Origin: JBEBGV01 sp040081265
Lineage (GTDB): Bacteria > Acidobacteriota > Vicinamibacteria > Vicinamibacterales > UBA2999
Length of the DNA stretch: 8,641 nucleotides
Direction of reading: 5' to 3'
Assembly: GCA_040081265.1 (NCBI GenBank)
Contig: JBEBGV010000114.1
Span: 1-8,641, forward strand
In this document: one piece after another, positions 1 through 7,268 of the stretch
How positions within the stretch are numbered: position 1 is the stretch's first letter
Layout: each line of letters starts with the position of its first letter
The notes under the pieces: model-generated
Seen by the model: only the letters and a program-made list of their open reading frames with translations
Database searches by the model: none
Told to the model about the DNA's origin: nothing
Translations under genes and position numbers: made by a program

Positions 1-216
1 GTCGTGGAGGACTACAAGAAGAGCGGTGTGGCCGTCCAGTACCAGAAGTACGAGCTGAAACAGCCTAAGCCTCTCTTGCGCGACATGCTCGACACCACCT
101 TTGAGTCGGAGCACCACCGGAAGTTTCGGGCCAACCGATCGCTGCGTGATGTGGAGCCCAACGTGAATCTGTTCCTCAAGGATCTGAGCGGTGGCCAGGT
201 GGAGGACCGGGAATGA
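1..216 (+). CDS. drmA: C-terminal end of DISARM helicase DrmA (partial)
   Basis: The reading frame is open from the first base of the window and ends at TGA 214-216, giving the last 71 residues of a longer protein whose start lies to the left. The fragment is charged and soluble, with a segment reading FRANRSLRDVEPNVNLFL near its end. No helicase motif falls in this tail, so the naming rests on two things: its resemblance to the end of DrmA-type helicases as I remember them, and its position directly before drmB with a 4-bp ATGA overlap, the usual drmA-drmB-drmC order. DrmA is the SF2-type helicase that pairs with DrmB to load on incoming phage DNA in DISARM. A different DUF1998-associated helicase from a DISARM-like variant remains possible. 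The coding region is well supported; the name is moderately so. Confidence 0.75.
   Translation, partial: VVEDYKKSGVAVQYQKYELKQPKPLLRDMLDTTFESEHHRKFRANRSLRDVEPNVNLFLKDLSGGQVEDRE
201..205 (+). promoter_or_regulatory. Shine-Dalgarno site for drmB
   Basis: GGAGG lies within the last codons of the upstream gene, 7 bases before the ATG at 213. It is a near-consensus ribosome binding site and supports that ATG, which overlaps the upstream stop as ATGA, as the true start. Confidence 0.75.
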
Positions 217-2006
217 GCCGCAAGGCGCACGGGCAGCTGCGGCGTGGACAGATCATCACAACGTATGGCCCCGGCGCCCTGATCGACTTGCCGCGTCACT
301 CAGCCATCGTTGGAGGTCTGGATACCTGGCCAAAGACTTCGGACCTCGAGGAGATTGCCGAGCCTAGGCTAGCTCAGAAGCTGGCGACCATGACCGGTGT
401 CAAGGCTCCGCGGCTGTACGCGCCCCCTCCGGACCAGAGCGACCCGCGAGAAGCGGCACGTGGCATTGGCGCCTGGCGATTCCCTGAGTGGTTCGTCGTC
501 CAGGATGAGGGCGGACACGGCGACCGCCAGCGGTCGCGAAGGCTAGTGCATCGGAAGGCGCTGGACGATAAGGGCCGGTTCGATGGACGAGCGGTTGTTG
601 CTACGCGCTTCGTGCGTGCCTGCCCGAAGGGCCATGTTGATGACCTTGACTGGCGATACTTCGTGCATGGCGCGGGTGGGAACTGCCGGCGCCAGTTGTG
701 GCTCGACGAGCGCGGCACGAGTGGCGATCTCGCAGATCTCGTGGCCCGCTGTGAGTGCGAGAAGCAGCGGAGCCTCTACGAGGCCACGCTAATCGAAGTG
801 AATCCTCTGGGTATGTGCCGCGGCGCTAGGCCCTGGCTCGGCTTGCACACCAACGAGGACTGCAATCAACCAAGCCGTCTGTTGGTGCGGACCGCGTCGA
901 ACGCCTACTTTCCGCAGGTCGTGAGCGTCCTGTCGCTCCCGGACCGAGGGAGCGCCGTCGAAACCGTTGTAGCCGAGTTGTGGGACGACCTCCAGATCGT
1001 GGAAGACGTTGGTGACCTCACGTTCCTGAAGAAGAAGCCAAAGCTCACTGAACGTCTCGCCCCCTTTTCGGATGACGAGGTTCTAGATGCGATCCGCGCG
1101 AAGAAGCGTGGTGGCGCCGATGAACGCCCCGTGAAGCTGGTGGAGCTCGACGCACTGCTCGCGGCCCCGGAGGGATTCGGCGACGACGTACCAGTCGATC
1201 CGGACTTCCACGCCCGTCGTTTGCCAGATCGTGTGTGGCGCCGCACGGGAAGGTCAGACGGAGTTGAGGCGGTGATTCAACTTCACCGCCTGCGTGAAGT
1301 GCTGGCCTTGGTTGGGTTCACACGTCTTGAAGCCGTGATGCCCGATATCAACGGTGAATACGAGACAGACGTTGAGCGGGCACAGATCGCGATTGAACCG
1401 ACCTGGTTTCCGGCAGTCGAGAATCGCGGCGAGGGCATCTTCGCCCTGCTTCGGCCAGATGCGGTTGAGCGCTGGCTGGAACGGAACGAGGTCAAGGAGA
1501 GGCTCGACGGGCTGCAACAAGGACATGCTCGCTGGGCCAAGGAGCACAAAAGCAAGCGACTATTCCCAGGGGGGCCATATGTGCTGCTCCATACGCTTTC
1601 GCACTTGCTCATCCAGTCACTAGCGATGCGCTGTGGCTATCCCGCCAGTTCGCTTCGCGAGCGTGTCTATGCCGACGTTGGGGGCAAGCGTTTCGGCATT
1701 CTGCTGTACACGGCCAGCCCCGATGCTGATGGCACCTTGGGCGGGTTGGTCCAGCAAGCGCGTCACTTCGAGGACCATCTTTCCCAAGCGCTTCGCACCG
1801 CGACCTTGTGCTCGAACGACCCCATCTGCGCACAGCACACGCCGGGCACGAGCCTCGAACAGCGTTGGCTCCATGGCGCCGCCTGTCATGGCTGTTCGCT
1901 CGTAGCCGAGACGTCGTGCGAGATGCGAAACGACTACCTGGATCGCGCTCTCGTCGTTCCGGCGCTCGGTGTGGCCAAAGCCGCGTTCTTTCAAGCTGTT
2001 TCATGA
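213..2006 (+). CDS. drmB: DISARM protein DrmB (DUF1998 family, zinc-binding)
   Basis: 597 residues, full length for DrmB. The N terminus carries the family signature: GQIITTYGPGALIDL (12-26) followed by IVGGLDTW (32-39). A CPKGH motif (C137, H141) and further cysteines C158, C180, C182, C202 and C217 suggest a metal-binding ribbon. The C-terminal DUF1998 region has LHTLSH (H460, H464) and a second cysteine set, C533, C539, C558, C561 and C569, the last group around HGAACHGC. In characterised DISARM, DrmB forms a complex with the helicase DrmA and helps it recognise and hold foreign DNA; it acts in the cytoplasm. The ATG at 213 overlaps the upstream stop and has GGAGG 7 bases before it. The stop overlaps the drmC start (ATGA). 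No frameshift is seen and the cysteine clusters look complete, so the protein should be functional. DUF1998 also occurs in DruE-type helicases, but this protein has no helicase motifs. Confidence 0.93.
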   Translation: MSRKAHGQLRRGQIITTYGPGALIDLPRHSAIVGGLDTWPKTSDLEEIAEPRLAQKLATMTGVKAPRLYAPPPDQSDPREAARGIGAWRFPEWFVVQDEGGHGDRQRSRRLVHRKALDDKGRFDGRAVVATRFVRACPKGHVDDLDWRYFVHGAGGNCRRQLWLDERGTSGDLADLVARCECEKQRSLYEATLIEVNPLGMCRGARPWLGLHTNEDCNQPSRLLVRTASNAYFPQVVSVLSLPDRGSAVETVVAELWDDLQIVEDVGDLTFLKKKPKLTERLAPFSDDEVLDAIRAKKRGGADERPVKLVELDALLAAPEGFGDDVPVDPDFHARRLPDRVWRRTGRSDGVEAVIQLHRLREVLALVGFTRLEAVMPDINGEYETDVERAQIAIEPTWFPAVENRGEGIFALLRPDAVERWLERNEVKERLDGLQQGHARWAKEHKSKRLFPGGPYVLLHTLSHLLIQSLAMRCGYPASSLRERVYADVGGKRFGILLYTASPDADGTLGGLVQQARHFEDHLSQALRTATLCSNDPICAQHTPGTSLEQRWLHGAACHGCSLVAETSCEMRNDYLDRALVVPALGVAKAAFFQAVS

Positions 2007-2785
2007 TCGAGACGCTGCTCGACCTACCCCTTCACTTGCGCGAGCGACTCGCGACGGCACTGGAGTCTGGAGTGCTGCCGGTGACCGCGTCATCGACCGC
2101 GCTACGCTCGGTGCTCGGCGGATCCGAATCCGTCGACCAGGCGGCGAGTGCACTCAGAGAGTTCGACCGCCTTGGCGTCGCACCCACCGCGGCAGGGGCC
2201 TGGATCCGCAGCTTGATCCAGGCCGAATCGCGGCTGCCACGGACGGACCTCGTATGGTCCGGCCCGGAGGTGAGCGGGCTGCACGCTCGTGATACCAGAC
2301 GCGTGTACGAAGAGGTGATCGGTGCTGCGAGCCATTCCCTGTGGGTGAGCACCTATGCCTTCTTCGAGGGGCCAAAGGCCTTCGATCACCTGGCGCGCCG
2401 GATGGATGCAAGGCCAGAGCTCCGTGCAACCTTGCTGCTCAATCTCCAGCGCAAACGCAACGACACCACTAGCAGCAACCAGCTCGTACGGCGATTTGCA
2501 GACAGATTCTGGTCTGTCGAATGGCCCGGCGGATCGCGCCCTCGTGTCTACTTCGATCCGCGTGCCCTCGAGCTCGACGGCCCGGAGGGTGTCCTTCACG
2601 CGAAGGCTGTCGTTGCCGACGACGAGGCAGTCTTTGTGACATCGGCCAATCTCACGGAGGCGGCGTTCGACCGCAACATTGAATTGGGCCTCCTGGTGAG
2701 GGACAGGTCACTCGCTTTGAGTATCACGAGCCACTTTCGGACGCTGGTCGAAAACGGGCTTCTGACGCCGTTGCCGGCGGATTGA
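2003..2785 (+). CDS. drmC: DISARM protein DrmC (phospholipase D superfamily)
   Basis: 260 residues from the ATG at 2003, which overlaps the drmB stop as ATGA. The frame extends further upstream without a stop, but that part lies inside drmB and is not believable as coding. The last part carries one HKD motif: H199-A-K201, then D206, then TSAN (213-216), matching HxK(x)4D(x)6-x-S-x-N with T in place of the usual G. It is followed by NIELGLLV, a strand typical of the fold. The N-terminal 90 residues are helical and resemble the DrmC N terminus. One HKD per chain means an active site would need a dimer, as in bacterial Nuc-type nucleases. DrmC is part of the DISARM core; its exact role is less settled than that of DrmA and DrmB. 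No good ribosome site precedes the start, so translation is probably coupled to drmB. Confidence 0.88.
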   Translation: MIETLLDLPLHLRERLATALESGVLPVTASSTALRSVLGGSESVDQAASALREFDRLGVAPTAAGAWIRSLIQAESRLPRTDLVWSGPEVSGLHARDTRRVYEEVIGAASHSLWVSTYAFFEGPKAFDHLARRMDARPELRATLLLNLQRKRNDTTSSNQLVRRFADRFWSVEWPGGSRPRVYFDPRALELDGPEGVLHAKAVVADDEAVFVTSANLTEAAFDRNIELGLLVRDRSLALSITSHFRTLVENGLLTPLPAD

Positions 2786-2820
2786 GAAAGGTTAGACGCC
2801 CCGTCTTAGCACTTGCGAAT

Positions 2821-3825
2821 ATGGCAGACGACGAAGAGCTACTTGCCGAGAACGGGCCGCCACCCCCAGAGCGAGGGACCAAGACTGTACGGATCCCGGT
2901 CAGGATCGCGAATGGGTCTCTGGAAATGGCGTGGGGAGCGCCACTTCCAGGAATGAGCGATTGTAGTGGCGAGCTCGTCGTCCCCGCGTCAGCAATCCGC
3001 GATGCCAGTGACCTGGCGTTGCTTGACGTCAACCAAAGAATTCCCTTCTTGCCGAAGGGCGCGACGGTCTTGTGCAAGCTTGGAGCGCGCCACGTACCGA
3101 AGGACCTTCTCATACTCTGCAAGCTCGAGCGCCTCCCCGAACCGCCGCACCAGCGAGCCGCCTTCGTCGAGATAGTGCTTGAAGAGGACCTCGAACTTCG
3201 CCTGCGCGGAACCAAGCCGGCGCTTCTAGGCGACGTAGCGTGCAAGATTCCGGCGATGCAGGATAAGCAGGCCTCAAGCCTCAACGAAGCGTATCGTCGA
3301 GTCTCTGAGAAGTTTGAACCCACCCGTCGAAGCGCCGGCGGAAACGTGTTCTTGAACGCGTTCCACAAGCCGACCGACGATGCCTGGCTGGTGTCCCTCA
3401 ATACTCTTCGAGATGAACGAGTGGGCGTCTGGGACGCCTACCTGCGCACAACCTTCAGCGCCGATACGCCTCACGGCGTCATCGAGATTCGACCTGGGTC
3501 TTCAAGTGCCGCTCTCGACGCACTCTTGACAGAACGCCGCGTCGCGGATTGGGCTTATGTGACGGCCTACAACCCCGGGTCACGGCTTCTGCCCGAGGAG
3601 ACGAACCAGCGTGCGCACGCAGAGCTGTGCGCATTCGTGGTGAGCAAGGGCTGGACCTCGTTCGAAGGTCGCGGCGCCGGTCTCGTTGGTGACTGGCCAC
3701 CAGAGGTGAGCTTACTGATCCTGGGCGTATCTCCAACCGAGGCGCGTGCACTGGGCAGGAAGTTCGGTCAGCTTGCGGTCGTCGTCGGCCTGAAAGGCTC
3801 GCCCGCAGACCTGCAAGCATGCTAG
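2821..3825 (+). CDS. Unknown protein with C-terminal DUF3293-like domain
   Basis: 334 residues from the ATG at 2821. The frame also allows a TTG at 2782, adding 13 residues and overlapping the drmC stop; neither start has a clear ribosome site, so the 5' end is uncertain. Residues 203-331 look like DUF3293: VWDAYLRTTF at the start, then WAYVTAYNPGSRLLPEETNQ (244-263), a GDWPPEVSLLILGV segment, and ARALGRKFGQLAVV near the end. DUF3293 has no established function. Residues 1-200 belong to no family I recognise. They contain alternating strands (for example GELVVPASAIRD and LPKGATVLCKLGAR), an acidic proline-rich N-terminal tail, and no transmembrane segment or nuclease motif. The gene sits 35 bp after drmC and 62 bp before the kinase-helicase gene, in the same direction. 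An accessory role in one of those two defence systems is inference from position only. Confidence 0.82.
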   Translation: MADDEELLAENGPPPPERGTKTVRIPVRIANGSLEMAWGAPLPGMSDCSGELVVPASAIRDASDLALLDVNQRIPFLPKGATVLCKLGARHVPKDLLILCKLERLPEPPHQRAAFVEIVLEEDLELRLRGTKPALLGDVACKIPAMQDKQASSLNEAYRRVSEKFEPTRRSAGGNVFLNAFHKPTDDAWLVSLNTLRDERVGVWDAYLRTTFSADTPHGVIEIRPGSSSAALDALLTERRVADWAYVTAYNPGSRLLPEETNQRAHAELCAFVVSKGWTSFEGRGAGLVGDWPPEVSLLILGVSPTEARALGRKFGQLAVVVGLKGSPADLQAC

Positions 3826-3828
3826 AGC

Positions 3829-3859
3829 ACACCTCAACGGAGAGGTGTTATTGAGGTGT
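3829..3859. promoter_or_regulatory. Triple GAGGTGT repeat, likely operator or leader
   Basis: The gap before the kinase-helicase gene holds an exact 9-bp inverted repeat, ACACCTCAA (3829-3837) and TTGAGGTGT (3851-3859), around 13 bases. A further direct GAGGTGT at 3842-3848 also pairs with 3829-3835 around 6 bases. The heptamer thus occurs three times: once inverted, and twice direct with starts 11 bp apart, about one helical turn. Such spacing suits repressor binding on one face of DNA. In RNA the two hairpins exclude each other because they share the left arm. No run of T follows either hairpin, so an intrinsic terminator is unlikely. No convincing -10/-35 pair was found. Confidence 0.55.
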
Positions 3860-3887
3860 AAGTTTCCACAAAAGGTTGGACGAGTGT

Positions 3888-6800
3888 ATGGAGCAGGGGA
3901 CCCAGGCCAAGCGGATCGTAGGGGGGCGCTACGTCCTATTGCCTAATCCCAAGGTCGGCGGGATGGCTGACGTTTACGCTGCTGTCGATCTGGAGAACGG
4001 TGGCCAGAAGGTTGCTGTCAAGCTGTTGCGTTATATGGCGGACCAGGACGCGATCATCGCTGAGTCGTTCCGGCGGGAAACGGATGCTTTGCGTCGCCTC
4101 GACCATCCCAATATCGTCAAGCTGGTTGAGGCTGGGGAGGATCGAGAGACTGGTAGATACTTCCTGGTCCTCGAGTGGGTTGATTCTGATCTCGGGGAGC
4201 ACATCCGCACTCGACCCTTTACGGACTGGGATGACTACGCCGTGCACCTAGGGATGCCTATCCTTGAAGCTCTCGACTACGCGCACTCGCAGCGACTGAC
4301 GCATAGAGATTTGAAGCCAGGCAACATTCTCATAGGAAGTGCGGGGCCACCGAAGCTCGCCGACTTCGGGATTGCGAAGCTGCACTCGTTCATGCAGGCC
4401 GGTGTCACGCTAAGCGACTTCGCGTCGAGGCCGTACGCTCCTCCAGATCCTACAGAGGGTCAGTATTACTTCTCGCGGGACGTATACAGCTTCGCGGTTG
4501 TTGCTGTGCGCTGTCTCGCCGGACATGAACTGCACGATCGCGACGACGTCATGGTGGCTCTTGAGGCTATCGAGGTGCCTCCTGAGGTCCGTTCAGTTCT
4601 TCGAGACTGCCTCAGTCTCGAGCCTTCAGTGAGGCCGGCACATGGAGGAGTGCTTCGAGCCAAGCTGGAATCAATCCAAGTAGTCAGGCGAAGAGCACAA
4701 GAACGTCGACAGACATGCTGGGTTGGAGTCCGAAAACGTGATGTAGAAAAAATTAGGGCATCGATGGAAGTGGACTCTGAAGAGGCACTTGGACGTCGAC
4801 TGCGTACAGAACTAGCTGGCCCATGCGCCATTGAGCGCTACGCGTTCAAGAACAAGGACGGTAAGACCCAAGACGTCCAACCTCACTTCAGGATTCATGC
4901 TGGAACGTGCCGCCTCCACGTGAAGGTTGAGGACCGCGGCGACCACTTGTTCGTCTTCAACGCATGGCCTGTGAGCCAGAGCGACTGTGAACGAGCCCGA
5001 GAATTTGCTTGGGAATCGCCTTTCGAGTTTCATCTTGGGTCACCTCGCGATGCCTCGCTAGGCGAGGAAGCGATTCGCGCCTTGGTCTTTGGTGTCGAGG
5101 AGCACGAAGCGAACCTGAAAGCACTGCGAGTGCAGCAGGGGGAACAACGGCTATTCGACACCTGGCGAGGGTTGCTCCGAGCGCGTCTCGATCTTGAACG
5201 AGAGCGCACACCTCCAATCCAGTACTCGGCGTGCCGCGCCGAGGGAGGGACGGTGACTTTCGCTATTCTGACGGAGCCGAGAGACGAGCTGCTCGGTACT
5301 CCATGGAGGATTCGGCTCCGCGACAACTCTGTGGTCCGGGGTGAGGTCCAAGAACTGGGCCCGGACTTCATGAGTCTCTACATCACTGAGGGCGACGCGG
5401 ATCGACTGACCGCCAAAGGTACGCTTGAGTTCGACAACCGAGCGGCTGATGCTGCAATCGGTCGGCAGCAGTATGTGTTGGACAATGTGCGTTTCGGTCG
5501 CGCCACGCACCCGAAGTTACGAGACCTCTTGCTACGACCCTCTGAGTGTCGCCTGCCCGATCCCGCGAGTGACCTTGTCTTCGTCCACCCAGATCTTGAC
5601 GACGCGAAGAGGCGCGCCGTTCAAGTAGCAGTTGGAGTCAAAGACTTCGTTATCGTAGAAGGCCCCCCTGGCACAGGCAAGACGACGTTCATAGCAGAGA
5701 CCGTGTTTCAACTGCTCAGGCGTGAACCTACGGCACGTGTCCTACTAACATCACAGACGCACGTAGCGCTTGACAACGCTCTCGAGCGCCTGAGGAAGAT
5801 TGCGCCCGATATCACTATGGTCCGCGTTGCGAGTCGTTTCACCGCGGAGCGGGTTGCAGGTTCGATTCGGGACCTGATGCTTGAGAGCGCCATCCAACGG
5901 TGGCGCGTGCGGGCAATCAAATCTGGCGATGAGTTTCTTCAGGAGTGGGCCGAATCAAACGGACTGTCGCGAAAGGACACTCATGTTGGCCTGATGCTCG
6001 TCCGCCTGCTCACGCTCCGGGATCAACTTGCCCGGGCGGAAGCTACGGTTGTCGATGCTGAGGCTGGTCACTTCCCCGATGAAGAGCAATCGCGGCTTCG
6101 TGAAGAGGTACGGCTTCAGCGCCGCCAGCTGCGGGCGTTGGAGTCCGAGCTACGCAAAGAAGAGGAGTTGGCCGAGGAACTGATCGCTCTTGATGATCAG
6201 GGACTACGGCGCGAGGTGAGTGCGTTCCTTCCTGAACACGGACCTGCCAGACAGCTAAGAGTTCTAATGGAGTTGCATGGTGCGTGGTCGGAACGCTTTG
6301 GCGTAGGGGGCGGATTTGCCGCTGCGCTTCTGTCGATGGCTAACGTTGTGGCGGGCACGTGTCTCGGTGTGACTGGTGTTCGAGGTAGCGATGACATCGA
6401 GTACGACTACTGCATCGTTGATGAGGCGTCAAAGGCGGCCGCGACTGAGGTACTTGTTCCTATGTCGCGGTCAAGACGGTTCATCATCGTTGGAGACCCG
6501 CGTCAACTCTCGCCGTTCCAGGACCCCGAGCTTGTCGAGCGTGGGCTGCTGGAAAAGTACGGAGTGAGTCACGACGATGCCGAGCAGACCCTCCTGGACT
6601 TAATGACTGACGGCCTTCCGTCGGAATGCCTGACGAGGCTAACGATTCAACACAGGATGGTGAAACCGATTGGAGATCTCATTTCGCACAGCTTCTATGG
6701 CAACGAGCTTGAGAGCAGTCGCGTCCCTACGGATCAGCCGCTAAGGGTCGTGCTGCAGCGGCCCGTTACCTGGATGAGTACAGCCGGCCTCACGAATCGG

Positions 6801-7268
6801 CGTGAGGAGAGCAACGGCTTCAGCTTCACGAACCACGCTGAAATCAGAGCTGTTTCCCAGTTGCTCGAGAATCTCGACAAGATCGCCCAGCGGGCTGGGA
6901 AAACTTACTCGGTGGCGATCCTAAGTGGTTATGCAACTCAAGTCGTGGCCCTACAGCGCCAGATCGGGGCAAGGGAGCAGGCGTGGCCGTCTCTGCGCGT
7001 TGAAGTCAACACGGTTGATGCATTTCAGGGACGGGAGGCGGATGTCGCGATCTATTCGGTCACGCGCTCGAATCCTGAGCTGAAGGTTGGATTCCTGTCT
7101 GAACAGAAACGGCTGAATGTTGCCTTGTCGAGAGGTCGCGACTACCTCGTGATAGTCGGGGACCATCAATTCAGTCGTCAGCTGCCAGACCAGCAGCCTC
7201 TGAGCAGGGTGGCGCGGTACGTAGAGTCTCACCCCGCCGATTGCCTGGTATACGAGGTCACCAGGTGA
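3888..7268 (+). CDS. mkoA: Mokosh type I MkoA: Ser/Thr kinase-UPF1-like helicase fusion
   Basis: 1126 residues from the ATG at 3888; an upstream in-frame TTG at 3876 is weaker. Residues 14-270 form a Hanks-type kinase with every key residue: glycine loop VGGMADVY (23-30), K45 in VAVK, E64, HRDLKPGN (139-146), DFG (159-161), APPD in place of APE (184-187) and DVYSF. About 150 residues of unrecognised sequence follow (277-420). Then comes a superfamily 1 helicase: GPPGTGKTT (592-600), a coiled coil (about 702-772), VDEAS (844-848), VGDPRQLSPF (868-877), QHRM (921-924), DAFQGRE (1044-1050) and RLNVALSRGR (1075-1084). The DEAS box, QHRM and VALSRGR mark the UPF1-like COG1112 group. Kinase plus COG1112 helicase followed by a PLD gene is the type I Mokosh layout, an anti-phage system. 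No membrane segment or PASTA repeat is present, so it is cytoplasmic. The odd point is K574 where the Q motif normally has glutamine. The stop overlaps the next start by GTGA. Confidence 0.9.
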   Translation: MEQGTQAKRIVGGRYVLLPNPKVGGMADVYAAVDLENGGQKVAVKLLRYMADQDAIIAESFRRETDALRRLDHPNIVKLVEAGEDRETGRYFLVLEWVDSDLGEHIRTRPFTDWDDYAVHLGMPILEALDYAHSQRLTHRDLKPGNILIGSAGPPKLADFGIAKLHSFMQAGVTLSDFASRPYAPPDPTEGQYYFSRDVYSFAVVAVRCLAGHELHDRDDVMVALEAIEVPPEVRSVLRDCLSLEPSVRPAHGGVLRAKLESIQVVRRRAQERRQTCWVGVRKRDVEKIRASMEVDSEEALGRRLRTELAGPCAIERYAFKNKDGKTQDVQPHFRIHAGTCRLHVKVEDRGDHLFVFNAWPVSQSDCERAREFAWESPFEFHLGSPRDASLGEEAIRALVFGVEEHEANLKALRVQQGEQRLFDTWRGLLRARLDLERERTPPIQYSACRAEGGTVTFAILTEPRDELLGTPWRIRLRDNSVVRGEVQELGPDFMSLYITEGDADRLTAKGTLEFDNRAADAAIGRQQYVLDNVRFGRATHPKLRDLLLRPSECRLPDPASDLVFVHPDLDDAKRRAVQVAVGVKDFVIVEGPPGTGKTTFIAETVFQLLRREPTARVLLTSQTHVALDNALERLRKIAPDITMVRVASRFTAERVAGSIRDLMLESAIQRWRVRAIKSGDEFLQEWAESNGLSRKDTHVGLMLVRLLTLRDQLARAEATVVDAEAGHFPDEEQSRLREEVRLQRRQLRALESELRKEEELAEELIALDDQGLRREVSAFLPEHGPARQLRVLMELHGAWSERFGVGGGFAAALLSMANVVAGTCLGVTGVRGSDDIEYDYCIVDEASKAAATEVLVPMSRSRRFIIVGDPRQLSPFQDPELVERGLLEKYGVSHDDAEQTLLDLMTDGLPSECLTRLTIQHRMVKPIGDLISHSFYGNELESSRVPTDQPLRVVLQRPVTWMSTAGLTNRREESNGFSFTNHAEIRAVSQLLENLDKIAQRAGKTYSVAILSGYATQVVALQRQIGAREQAWPSLRVEVNTVDAFQGREADVAIYSVTRSNPELKVGFLSEQKRLNVALSRGRDYLVIVGDHQFSRQLPDQQPLSRVARYVESHPADCLVYEVTR
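7254..7257 (+). promoter_or_regulatory. Shine-Dalgarno site for the PLD gene
   Basis: GAGG near the end of the kinase-helicase gene lies 7 bases before the GTG at 7265. It supports the unusual GTG start that overlaps the preceding TGA, since no nearby in-frame ATG exists. Confidence 0.65.

Noticed and set aside
1808..2002. Upstream extension of the drmC frame into drmB
   Set aside because: The extra residues are arginine-rich and lie under the conserved zinc-binding C terminus of drmB; the ATG overlapping the drmB stop is the natural start.
213..2006. Druantia DruE as the source of the DUF1998 signal
   Set aside because: DruE is a much larger protein with its own helicase motifs. This 597-residue protein has none and starts with the DrmB N-terminal signature.
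2724..3401. Antisense open frame (225 codons) across drmC end and the DUF3293 gene
   Set aside because: Its product is serine- and arginine-rich low-complexity sequence typical of a shadow frame, and the + strand frame has recognisable domain sequence in its last third.
3829..3859. Rho-independent terminator between the DUF3293 gene and mkoA
   Set aside because: The hairpins are real, but neither is followed by a T run (TATTG and AAGTTT follow), so a regulatory site is the better reading.
5053..5067. Short perfect palindrome CCTCGC-TAG-GCGAGG
   Set aside because: It lies inside the kinase-helicase coding region, is only 6 bp per arm, and is expected by chance in GC-rich sequence.
3888..7268. 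BREX PglW kinase or a RecD-type helicase
   Set aside because: No BREX partner (PglX, PglZ, BrxC) is present. The helicase has UPF1-like DEAS, QHRM and VALSRGR motifs, and the following PLD gene fits Mokosh better.
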